Assembly: GCA_934667125.1 (NCBI GenBank) | Contig: CAKULF010000006.1 | Coordinates: 1 to 64,000, forward strand | Length of the DNA: 64,000 nucleotides | Direction: 5' to 3' | Source: an uncultured Candidatus Melainabacteria bacterium | GTDB taxonomy: Bacteria; Cyanobacteriota; Vampirovibrionia; Gastranaerophilales; Gastranaerophilaceae | Part shown: positions 7,917 through 16,001 of the stretch, piece after piece | How the letters are laid out: each line of letters opens with the position of its first letter | Numbering within the stretch: position 1 is the stretch's first letter | Notes under the pieces: generated by a model | Told to the model about the DNA's origin: nothing | Seen by the model: only the letters and a program-made list of their open reading frames with translations | The model's database searches: none | Translations under genes and position numbers: made by a program

Positions 7917-7957
7917 AAAGTTTTTATGATAAAATAATTAAGCCGAAAGGAAAATTA

Positions 7958-8974
7958 ATGAATAATCAAAAAATTTTAGATAAAATTGAAAAATTAAAAA
8001 CCGCAAAACTCCTTATTATTGGCGATTTTGCGCTGGATGAAATGGTGTATGGGTCAACACAGAGAATTTCTCGTGAAGCTCCTGTTTTAATTTTAGAGCA
8101 TTATGACACCAAAAAAATCTTGGGCGCTGCTTCAAATGCCGCTCATAACGTTTCAAGGTTAAACGAAGGAAAAGCAGGCGCAATCGGGGTTTATGGTGAT
8201 GATTATTATGGAGGAAAACTGCTTGAACTTTTAGAAGAAAAAGGAATAGATACCTCTTTAATGATTAAAGATAAAGCAAGAAAAACCACTACAAAAACAA
8301 GAATTTCAGGCTCTTGTAATCAAAGCATTACTCAACAAATCGTTAGAATTGATAGACAAACAACAACCCCATTATCCTCTGAAACCGAGGAAAAAGCGAT
8401 TAAAAACATCAAAAAAGCAATTAAAGATTATGACGGAATTATTTTATCAGACTATCATTTAGGCTTTTTAACCCAAAATATCGTTAATTGCGCAATAACA
8501 GAAGCTAAAAAACACAATAAAATTATTGTTGCAGATATTCAAAAAGATATGGAAAAATATAAGGGTGTGACTGCGATTACGCCTAATCAACCGGATAGCG
8601 AAAAACAAGTCGGATTTTTTATTAAAAACGAAGAAGATTTGGCTAAAGCCGGAAATATTCTTTTAAATTCGCTTGAACTTGAAAAAGTGCTATTAACTCG
8701 TGGAGAAAACGGCATGGCGCTTTTTGAAAAAGAAAATAATGAAGTTATATTTAATCAAGTTCCTGCGTTTAACAAAAAAGAAGTTTTTGATGTAACAGGG
8801 GCTGGAGATACCGTTGTTGCAACGTTTACACTTGGATTATGCGCAGGATTAAGCGCAAAAGACGCTATGTATCTTGGAAACTTGGCTGCAAGTATTGTAA
8901 TTCGATACTTTGGCTGTCATACAATTACAACAGAAGATTTAAAAAATGAAATTTTAAACAACAATAGAATATAA
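7958..8974 (+). CDS. Heptose-7-phosphate kinase (HldE domain I)
   Basis: This PfkB/ribokinase-fold kinase matches domain I of RfaE/HldE. That domain phosphorylates D-glycero-D-manno-heptose 7-phosphate at C1 for ADP- or GDP-heptose synthesis. Evidence is LLIIGDFALDEMVYG, ISREAPVLIL (typical of RfaE), GAASNAAHNV, and the catalytic DVTGAGDTVVATFTLGL near residue 275. The length of 338 covers only the kinase; the cytidylyl/adenylyltransferase domain II is absent and would have to be a separate gene elsewhere. AAGG precedes the ATG. It implies heptose in the surface glycan. Confidence 0.85.
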   Translation: MNNQKILDKIEKLKTAKLLIIGDFALDEMVYGSTQRISREAPVLILEHYDTKKILGAASNAAHNVSRLNEGKAGAIGVYGDDYYGGKLLELLEEKGIDTSLMIKDKARKTTTKTRISGSCNQSITQQIVRIDRQTTTPLSSETEEKAIKNIKKAIKDYDGIILSDYHLGFLTQNIVNCAITEAKKHNKIIVADIQKDMEKYKGVTAITPNQPDSEKQVGFFIKNEEDLAKAGNILLNSLELEKVLLTRGENGMALFEKENNEVIFNQVPAFNKKEVFDVTGAGDTVVATFTLGLCAGLSAKDAMYLGNLAASIVIRYFGCHTITTEDLKNEILNNNRI

Positions 8975-8984
8975 AGGAGAAAAT

Positions 8985-9557
8985 ATGAATTTTCTTAAAA
9001 AACTAAGACCATTCGATTATCTAATTATTTTGATTGTAATTTTTGGGCTAATCATAGGAACAATGACCTTTTTAGGCAAACGCTCAACATCTTCTAATCA
9101 AATCGAAACAACAACAAATATCGAAATGGAAGTATATTTAAAAGGTGTAACAGTAACGTCAAATGAAGCGCTATTCAAGCCAAACGACGAAACATTCATC
9201 ACAATCAGAAACGTTCCGTACACAAAATTAAAAATTAAAGACGTTAAATTTAACAAAAGAAAGATTATGTTACCTGCGCTTAACTCTAAAAAGCCATATA
9301 TCGTAGTTAACGACGAATCTATGCCAAATCAATATGATTATTTAGTTAAAGTTGTTGATGAAGCAAAAATAACAAAAGATGGAGATGCCGTTGTTGGCGG
9401 AAACAAAATCAAAATTGGGCTTCCAATCACTTTAGAGGGCGCAAAATATAAATTAAACGGCATTATTTCAAACATAATAATCAGCCCAAAACCAACAAAT
9501 ACTAACCACGAAGACCTAGACAAACATACGAAATTAATCAACCAAGATGTTCAATAA
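8985..9557 (+). CDS. DUF4330-type membrane-anchored protein
   Basis: One N-terminal transmembrane helix (FDYLIILIVIFGLIIGTMTFL) is followed by about 160 residues of predicted beta-rich extracytoplasmic domain. The organisation and start (LRPFDYLIIL) match DUF4330, a family common in Cyanobacteria and some Firmicutes. An AAAGGAG site lies six bases before the ATG. The stop overlaps the next gene by 11 bases, so it is co-translated with the O-antigen-ligase-like gene and probably helps glycan polymerisation or export. The exact role is unknown. Confidence 0.7.
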   Translation: MNFLKKLRPFDYLIILIVIFGLIIGTMTFLGKRSTSSNQIETTTNIEMEVYLKGVTVTSNEALFKPNDETFITIRNVPYTKLKIKDVKFNKRKIMLPALNSKKPYIVVNDESMPNQYDYLVKVVDEAKITKDGDAVVGGNKIKIGLPITLEGAKYKLNGIISNIIISPKPTNTNHEDLDKHTKLINQDVQ

Positions 9558-10848
9558 TATTAAAAATTTTGTTAACAACAGCTTTTTTATGGAAAACATT
9601 GATAATATTGCATATCTGACTTTGCTTGCAATGTTAGTGAGTGCTACGATGTTTTCAAGCGAAATTATGGGATTATTTGCCCTTTTGTTTTCTTTTTTAA
9701 TCGGTTTTAAACTTATTTTTAACTATGAAAAACCAATTATAAGAAACTATCATAAGGCATTATTTATCTTCTTTTTGCTTGTAACAGTAAGCCTTTTAGG
9801 CTCAACATTATTTTCTTTAAGTTTCCATGGCTATATTAAAACTCTAATTTATATATTATTTTTCTATAGCGCAAGCGTGTTTTTTCAAGGTAACAAAAAG
9901 AAAATTATTCCAACAATTCTTTTTGTAATTTTATTAATGAACATCGAAAGCGTTGTTGCAATTATTCAAAATTCATCAGGAATTAATGAAATTTCAGGTT
10001 GGCAAGATACCTCCAACATTAACCCTGAAGAAGTTGTTTCAAGGGCTTATGGAACACTTCAGCCATATAATCCTAATTTACTTGCAGGTTATTTATTGTG
10101 CGGATTATCAAATTTCATTTTTATGATTTTGTTTTTCTTAAACAAACAAAAAAGAAAACCTGCTTTAATATTTTTAGGTTTATTTTTAATCAATTTAATT
10201 GCAATAATCGACACGGGCTGTCGTGGGGCATATTTAGGCTTTATGCTATTTTTCCCAGCATTATTTTTAGCAATTATTTATTATGTTCAAAAAAAATTCG
10301 GCGGACTTAAAAATATCAAAAAAAGATATAAAAATATAACTTTGGCTGGAATTGTTGGAGTTTTATTCTTTATTTTTTCAAATCCTGCTTTAATTAAAAG
10401 ATTTCAAAGCATTTTAGCTTTTAGAAACGATAGCTCTATTTCTTTTAGAATAAACGTCTATGAATCAGTTTATAGAATGTTTTTAGACAATCCAATCCTT
10501 GGAATTGGGGTTGGAAACCAAAACTTTAGAGAAATTTATGGGCTATATATGAAAACAGGTTTTGACGCTTTGGGTTCATACTGTGTTCCTCTTGAAATAG
10601 CGGTTGAAAGCGGAATTTTCGCTCTGATTAGCTTTATTATATTTTTAATTTTGGTTATTAAATATTGCTTAAATATTTGCTTAAATAAAACCGACAACAT
10701 TTCTAAAATCCTTTGTCTTTCAGTTATACTTATGATTTTAGCAACAATGGGTCACGGATTATTTGATACTATTTGGTTTAGACCCCAAGTGCAACTGTTG
10801 TTTTGGACAAATATAGCAATGTTAAGCGCAAAAAATGAAAGTGATTAG
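9547..10848 (+). CDS. O-antigen ligase / Wzy-C family protein
   Basis: This polytopic protein (433 residues, about ten helices) carries the Wzy_C signature region. It has NPNLLAGYLLCGL, a large periplasmic loop after GCRGAYLGFMLFFPALFL, then RINVYESVYRMFLDNPILGIGVGNQNF. Family members ligate O-antigen to lipid A-core (WaaL) or polymerise repeat units; sequence alone does not separate these. It overlaps the DUF4330 gene and follows a glycosyltransferase and a heptose kinase, so it belongs to one envelope-glycan operon. Confidence 0.85.
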   Translation: MFNNIKNFVNNSFFMENIDNIAYLTLLAMLVSATMFSSEIMGLFALLFSFLIGFKLIFNYEKPIIRNYHKALFIFFLLVTVSLLGSTLFSLSFHGYIKTLIYILFFYSASVFFQGNKKKIIPTILFVILLMNIESVVAIIQNSSGINEISGWQDTSNINPEEVVSRAYGTLQPYNPNLLAGYLLCGLSNFIFMILFFLNKQKRKPALIFLGLFLINLIAIIDTGCRGAYLGFMLFFPALFLAIIYYVQKKFGGLKNIKKRYKNITLAGIVGVLFFIFSNPALIKRFQSILAFRNDSSISFRINVYESVYRMFLDNPILGIGVGNQNFREIYGLYMKTGFDALGSYCVPLEIAVESGIFALISFIIFLILVIKYCLNICLNKTDNISKILCLSVILMILATMGHGLFDTIWFRPQVQLLFWTNIAMLSAKNESD

Positions 10849-10929
10849 TTAACATTTATCAACATTCTCTTGATTTTTTTTCTTGATTTTATATTATTAA
10901 ATTAACAATACCAATGAAAGGATGAAAAA

Positions 10930-11121
10930 ATGTCTAAATTTTGCGAAATCTGTGGTAAATCATCACTAAAAGCAGCTAAGATTTCGTTTTCTCATAAACA
11001 AAATGTACATAGACAATTGCCAAACTTACAATCAGTTAAAGTTAGACTAGCTAACGGAACTGTTAAAAAGATGAATGTATGTACATCTTGTATTAAAGCA
11101 GGAAACTTTACAAAAGCTTAG
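10930..11121 (+). CDS. rpmB: 50S ribosomal protein L28
   Basis: This 63-residue L28 has CEICGKSSLKAAKISFSHK at the N-terminus, then RQLPNLQSVKVRL and a C-terminal CTSCIKAG. The two CxxC pairs are typical of zinc-binding L28. AAAGGA lies eight bases before the ATG. TTGATT and TATTAT boxes upstream suggest its own promoter. It is a single-gene unit inside a glycan gene cluster, ended by a terminator. Confidence 0.97.
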   Translation: MSKFCEICGKSSLKAAKISFSHKQNVHRQLPNLQSVKVRLANGTVKKMNVCTSCIKAGNFTKA

Positions 11122-11156
11122 TAAAAATTCTTTAAACAGAACTTTTAAAAACATTT

Positions 11157-11190
11157 AAGGCGGTTAGATTATTATATCAATCCGCCTTTT
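11157..11190 (+). terminator. Rho-independent terminator after rpmB
   Basis: AAGGCGG (11157-11163) pairs with CCGCCTT (11182-11188) and ends in TTTT. It lies only 24 bases before the TTG start of the next gene, so that gene needs its own promoter or read-through. Confidence 0.8.
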
Positions 11191-11213
11191 AAAATATAAG
11201 TTGGAGAAAAATT

Positions 11214-12398
11214 TTGAAAATAGGAATTTATTTAGGGGATATAATTAAACCATATTCCGTTGGGGGATTGACTTTTGAGCTTTCATTCGTTGAAGAACTT
11301 TTAAAACAAAACACAACCCATGAATTTGTTTTCTATTATTTTGGCGAAAAAGACGTTTTTAAAAACAGAGAAAATTTTAAATTTGTAAATCTGCACTATT
11401 ACAATAAACCCGAAATTTCTTTCTCGCCTTTTTGCATAAAAAGCTATAAAACTCCGATTTTTTCCTTGAATTATATTCTTAAAAGAGATTGCATAAATTC
11501 GATGTGTTTTTTAGTTCCATATCTTCACGAACACATCGAAATACCTTATTTTGCAGTTATTAGAGATGTTGCGCACAGAATTTTACCTCATTTTCCAGAG
11601 TTTAGTTCAAATCGAGTTGTAATGAAAATGGAAAAGAAATTAAATCTGTTTTTAACTTTCGCTTCTAAAATTATAACTTGCAACAACACGGCAAAAAACG
11701 ACATAAGAACGCTCTATGACGTTATATCCGAAAATATTACAACAATTCCTTTGTCTTATCCAAATTGGATTGAAAAAGTTAAAGGAGATGGCAGGGTTTT
11801 AGATAGGAACGATTTATCCAAAAACAGCTATATCCTTTATCCTGCGCAATTTTGGACGCATAAAAACCATATTCGCCTTGTACTCGCAAGCCAAATTATG
11901 AAAGAGCAAAATATCAACCTTAAAATAGTGTTCACAGGGCTCGATAGGGGAAATAGGAAATATCTTGAAAACGAGATTGAAGAGCTCGGTTTAGAAGATA
12001 GTATTGTATTTTTAAATTATGTTTCGCAAGATGAACTGGCGACTTTATATAAAAATGCTTTTGCTATGGTTTATCCTTGTTTAGCTGGTCCTGATAGCAT
12101 TGTAGCGCTTGAAGCGCTGTATTTTGATTGTCCTGTTTTAATTTCAAACCATCTTGGGTATCATCAACAACTCAAAAAATCAGCCATATATTTTAACCCG
12201 TTGGATGAGGGCGATATTGTTGAAAAAATCTTACTTTTAAATGACCCTGCCATTAGAGATGATGTTATTTCAAACGGTCAAATATTAATCAGAGAGCACA
12301 CGAGCAAACATTATATTGATAAATTTTTAAATATATTGGATAATTTTTATCTAACAAGACAATGTTGGTCACTTGAAGAAAGTTACAGCGGAAAATGA
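11214..12398 (+). CDS. GT-B glycosyltransferase (GT4 family)
   Basis: This is a retaining GT-B transferase of the glycosyl-transferases group 1 type. The C-terminal nucleotide-sugar site is clear: LYPAQFWTHKNHIRLVLA, IVFTGLDRG, ELGLEDSIVFLNYVSQDELATLYKNAFAMVYPCLAGPDSIVALEALYFDCPVLIS, shown here only as landmarks of the E-x7-E region. The start is a TTG (KIGIYLGDIIKPYSVGG), supported by GGAG eight bases before it and by the normal N-terminal Rossmann strand. It overlaps the next gene by four bases (ATGA), so the two are translationally coupled. Confidence 0.88.
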   Translation: MKIGIYLGDIIKPYSVGGLTFELSFVEELLKQNTTHEFVFYYFGEKDVFKNRENFKFVNLHYYNKPEISFSPFCIKSYKTPIFSLNYILKRDCINSMCFLVPYLHEHIEIPYFAVIRDVAHRILPHFPEFSSNRVVMKMEKKLNLFLTFASKIITCNNTAKNDIRTLYDVISENITTIPLSYPNWIEKVKGDGRVLDRNDLSKNSYILYPAQFWTHKNHIRLVLASQIMKEQNINLKIVFTGLDRGNRKYLENEIEELGLEDSIVFLNYVSQDELATLYKNAFAMVYPCLAGPDSIVALEALYFDCPVLISNHLGYHQQLKKSAIYFNPLDEGDIVEKILLLNDPAIRDDVISNGQILIREHTSKHYIDKFLNILDNFYLTRQCWSLEESYSGK

Positions 12399-13657
12399 TA
12401 TTTTTTTTGATAGGATTAGTGTTAATTTTAATAGCTTTAATAATTTCGGTTTTAGTTTTTTGTTTTATAAAAATAAGAAAACAAAGAATCGACTATAGCG
12501 CTTTAATTGTTGAAGAAGCGCTTTCTGAAACCGATATTGTTCCAAAAGAAATGATTAAGGTTAATAAACATCTTATTCTTGTTTTAAACAAAAAAGAAAC
12601 GAAACTTGTTGCAATTAAAAACTTTAATCCAAAGCAGCCAACGGGTTTTGAGCTTGTTGAAATTCCCATAAGGTCAATAAAAAGCATTGAAAAAATCGCT
12701 TCAAGCATTGTTTTAAAATATAAATGGCAAGGGGAAGAAAATTCGCTTGTAATTAACCCGATTAACAAACAAATAATCAATTTTATTCACAAAATTTTTG
12801 AAAAAACCTGTTTAAGCATAATTCAAACCAACGTTAGAGAATATGATTTCGATTTTTGTTCGGCTTCAGATTTTGAATGCACTTATCTTTGGGCATATTC
12901 AAAGGCTAAAGCGGTTTTTGCTTGTTTGGATTTAAAAAACAAATTTCAAACCGCATATTTTAAATTTACAAAAGTAAACGCTACGATAGACACAAAATAT
13001 AATTATCTTGAAATTCCTTATAAAGGAATGATGCAGCAGCTTTTTGTGTATAATCAAGACTTCTTAAATACACTATTAGAAAGCGTTTTAGATTATATCA
13101 AAGAAAAAGCCATAACAATTCTTCCAAATAAATTTTACTATGATAAATATTTGAATATTGTATACCTAACAAATGGTCTAACATCGTATGTTAGCGTGCT
13201 TTTAAACGAAGTTGAAGAAGTTTATTATTCAAAAAATAAGATATATTTCACAGTAAAAAATTCAGACAGAATTATTAATTTCTTGTGCGACGAGGATTAT
13301 ATTCAAGAATTTAGCGAATTTATAATCGGCTACAATTTAAGACAATTAGCGATAAATTTCAACTATAAATCAGATAAATTAATCAACACAACCCACAACA
13401 CAAAACTAATCGTGGATTATTCAAGATATAGAATTATATATTGCGCAAATGTTGATACATTGTCTAAATTCAGCTATATCGTGCTTTCTTTTAGCAACAT
13501 CAGAGAAGCAAGGGTTGAGGGCAAAAACAAAACCCCATTTATTAGAATAATCACAAACAGAAACGAAGCAATAGACATTTCCTGCAATAAATATGAAATT
13601 GCAGCATATTCAGCCGGTTTAATTAACAAAATTAAAACTCAAAGATTTTTAACTTAA
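12395..13657 (+). CDS. Unknown protein with PH-like repeats
   Basis: I do not recognise a named family. One N-terminal transmembrane helix (IGLVLILIALIISVLVFCFI) is followed by a basic stop-transfer and about 390 cytoplasmic residues. These appear to contain three or four diverged copies of the same beta-rich unit ending in an amphipathic helix. Each copy runs: strand, K/N-x-hydrophobic strand, 'I...I' turn, strand, then 'NFIHKIFEK', 'EFSEFIIGYN' or 'YSAGLINKI'. That is the layout of PH/YokE-like domains. It is co-translated with the glycosyltransferase before it, and overlaps the 3' end of deoB on the other strand by nine bases. Confidence 0.55.
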   Translation: MIFFLIGLVLILIALIISVLVFCFIKIRKQRIDYSALIVEEALSETDIVPKEMIKVNKHLILVLNKKETKLVAIKNFNPKQPTGFELVEIPIRSIKSIEKIASSIVLKYKWQGEENSLVINPINKQIINFIHKIFEKTCLSIIQTNVREYDFDFCSASDFECTYLWAYSKAKAVFACLDLKNKFQTAYFKFTKVNATIDTKYNYLEIPYKGMMQQLFVYNQDFLNTLLESVLDYIKEKAITILPNKFYYDKYLNIVYLTNGLTSYVSVLLNEVEEVYYSKNKIYFTVKNSDRIINFLCDEDYIQEFSEFIIGYNLRQLAINFNYKSDKLINTTHNTKLIVDYSRYRIIYCANVDTLSKFSYIVLSFSNIREARVEGKNKTPFIRIITNRNEAIDISCNKYEIAAYSAGLINKIKTQRFLT

Positions 13658-14782
13658 ATGATTTAAAACAACTTCTGAAACATAGCTTAAGCTGTCTTTA
13701 ATTCCGATATTTTCGCCTTTTCTATTCTTTGAATAGCATAAATACGGAACCATTTCTCTTGTGTGGTCTGTTCCTCTAAATGTTGGGTCGCAGCCGTGGT
13801 CAGCTGTGATTATTAAAATATCATCATCGGTCATATTTTCAATCATTTTTGGAATATAGCTATCTATTTCTTCAATAGCGTTTTTATAACCAACTGGGTC
13901 ACGTCTGTGACCATATAACATATCTGTATCAACAAGATTAACGAAAATAAAATCAGAAGTTGAATTTTTAATTGCTTCAACTGTTTTATTTAGCCCGTCT
14001 GTATTGCCTTTTGTTAGGACTTTCTCACTAACTCCGCTTCCAACAAAAATATCATAAATTTTGCCTATTCCAAGAACTTTTTTTCCTTGTTTTTCTAAGA
14101 TGTTTAAGGTTGTATCTTTGGGCGGAACAACAGAATAATCATGGCGCAAACCCCCTATTCTTGTTGGTTTTCCGTCAATTATTTGATATGGACGAGCAAT
14201 AACACGAGAAACGCCGCAATTCATTTCATCTAAGATATTTCTTGCAATTTTGCACCACCAATACAACACCTCAACCGGAATTAAATCAATATCAAGTGCA
14301 ACTTGAAAAACGCTGTCAGCAGAAGTGTAGATGATTGGATATTTTGTTTTTTGATGTTCTTCGTTTAATTCTTCAATAATTTTTGTGCCTGAAGCAGGGT
14401 AATTGCCCAAAATTCCTTTACATCTTGTTCTTTTGATAAATTCATTTATAACTTCATCATCAAACTTTTGATATGTCTTAAAAGGCACATCCAACAACAA
14501 ATTCATCATTTCCCAATGCCCTGTTGTTGTGTCTTTGCCTTTTGAACCGAGCTTTAATATGCCATAGTCTGCTGTTGGGTTTTGAACTTTTTTAACACCT
14601 TTAATGTCAATAATGTTTCCAAAGCCCATCTCTTCAAGGTTTTTAACGTTTAAGCCGCCAGTCGCTTCAGCCAAGTTTTTAAGGGTATTACAAGAACTAT
14701 CGTCATTATAATCCTTAGCGTCAGCCATTGCGCCACAACCCATTGAATCAACTACGATTACTATTGCTCTTTTTTTAGACAT
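13649..14782 (-). CDS. deoB: Phosphopentomutase
   Basis: DeoB interconverts (deoxy)ribose 1-phosphate and 5-phosphate in nucleoside salvage. It belongs to the alkaline-phosphatase superfamily. Metal-site motifs are visible: VVDSMGCGAMADAKDYND near the N-terminus, KGKDTTTGHWEMM, IIYTSADSVFQVA, and DTDMLYGHRRDPVGY followed by ITADHGCDPTFRGTDHTREMVPY. The length of 377 is normal. It lies 16 bases downstream of an activase-like gene on the same strand and is convergent with the PH-like gene. Confidence 0.95.
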   Translation of the reverse strand: MSKKRAIVIVVDSMGCGAMADAKDYNDDSSCNTLKNLAEATGGLNVKNLEEMGFGNIIDIKGVKKVQNPTADYGILKLGSKGKDTTTGHWEMMNLLLDVPFKTYQKFDDEVINEFIKRTRCKGILGNYPASGTKIIEELNEEHQKTKYPIIYTSADSVFQVALDIDLIPVEVLYWWCKIARNILDEMNCGVSRVIARPYQIIDGKPTRIGGLRHDYSVVPPKDTTLNILEKQGKKVLGIGKIYDIFVGSGVSEKVLTKGNTDGLNKTVEAIKNSTSDFIFVNLVDTDMLYGHRRDPVGYKNAIEEIDSYIPKMIENMTDDDILIITADHGCDPTFRGTDHTREMVPYLCYSKNRKGENIGIKDSLSYVSEVVLNHLS

Positions 14783-14798
14783 AAAAACATCCTTTTTA

Positions 14799-15836
14799 TT
14801 ATATTTTAGACAAAAGTTCTTCTTCTTTTTTGCGTTGTTTCATAATTTTAGCTCGTTTATTACGATACAACATATCGCAAAAAGCCTCAAGACGAGTAAT
14901 AAAGCCTGCTTCGCCCGTATGTTCATCTATTGTTAAATTTAAAAGAGGTTTGTTGAAATTTTTTGCTTTTCTTTTAATATCTTCAACCATTAAACTATCA
15001 GGTCCGCAACCAAACGCAGTAAGAGTAATAACTCCGTCGATTTTATCATCTTGGAAATAGTGTCCAGCACAACCTGTCATTTCGTGTTGATTTGCCCAAT
15101 ATAAAGTTGAATTTAAGCAATTCATTCCGCCTTTTAACTGTTCAAGCGTTAATTGATAAGCGTTAAACACTCTAACATTCATTTTTTCAAGCTTTTTAGT
15201 TATATCCATACAAGAGTGTTTGTCATAAATATTATAACCATGCCCGATAAGCGCAACGGAAATTGGCTTTTCTTCTTGTTTTGGAGGAATTATAACCTTG
15301 CCTTCTTTGGCATATTTAAGCGCTTCATCAAAACTTAAGTTATTCTGAACCATAACATTGAAGTTATTTTGAACAACAAAACCAGCGTTTTGCGCCTCTT
15401 TAATGGTTTCCACATCGGTTATATTATAATAGCCTGCGATTTCTTTTAGAAAATCGATTAAATTATTATTTTTTTCAGATTTATCTAAAGTTGCTTCAAT
15501 AATTCTAAAATCACCTTTTACAACATTTCTGATTAAGTCGGGAAGCCCTCTGATTTTAGAGCAGTTATAGATTTTTGGAGCAATTGATTGAATAGATGGA
15601 ACGAAAATATTTTTAACTCCTTGATCAATCAAATTTAAAACATGACCAACATAAACTTTAATTGGTAGGCATGTTTCAGTTACAACAAGGCTTGCGCCGT
15701 CTGCTACTGTTTTTTTGGTTGTCGGTTGAGATAAAACTATTTTAATTCCCAATTTGTTTAAAAATCCAAACCAAAACGGGAAATAGTTGTAATAGCTCAT
15801 TGCTCTAGGTATTCCGATTATTTTTTCTTCACTCAT
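14799..15836 (-). CDS. Acyl-CoA dehydratase activase-related protein (DUF2229)
   Basis: The protein matches the DUF2229 part found at the C-terminus of large 2-hydroxyacyl-CoA dehydratase activase-like proteins. The start is IGIPRAMSYYNYFPFWFGFL, then TETCLPIKVYVGH with a conserved Cys. Near the C-terminus there is TAFGCGPDSLMVEDI and IDEHTGEAGFITRLEAF, the usual signature with a second Cys. It probably binds an Fe-S cluster. Here the ATPase activase part is missing, so it is a stand-alone version. The substrate is unknown. A GTGG-type site precedes the ATG, and deoB follows in the same transcript. Confidence 0.75.
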   Translation of the reverse strand: MSEEKIIGIPRAMSYYNYFPFWFGFLNKLGIKIVLSQPTTKKTVADGASLVVTETCLPIKVYVGHVLNLIDQGVKNIFVPSIQSIAPKIYNCSKIRGLPDLIRNVVKGDFRIIEATLDKSEKNNNLIDFLKEIAGYYNITDVETIKEAQNAGFVVQNNFNVMVQNNLSFDEALKYAKEGKVIIPPKQEEKPISVALIGHGYNIYDKHSCMDITKKLEKMNVRVFNAYQLTLEQLKGGMNCLNSTLYWANQHEMTGCAGHYFQDDKIDGVITLTAFGCGPDSLMVEDIKRKAKNFNKPLLNLTIDEHTGEAGFITRLEAFCDMLYRNKRAKIMKQRKKEEELLSKI

Positions 15837-16001
15837 TTTTACACCACTTTTATATTAAATATTTAGTCTTTTATATAATTTTACATCAAATATAATTAAA
15901 ATATTACCTAAATTATTAATTATTCTTAACTTTTAAAGATTTTTTTAACAATTTTTAGTTTTCTTTTGTTTTATTATAGTATAAGTTAACTTAGGAAAAT
16001 T

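Noticed and set aside
13649..13657. Possible frameshift at the deoB/PH-like junction
   Set aside because: The nine-base convergent overlap is clean and both proteins end normally.
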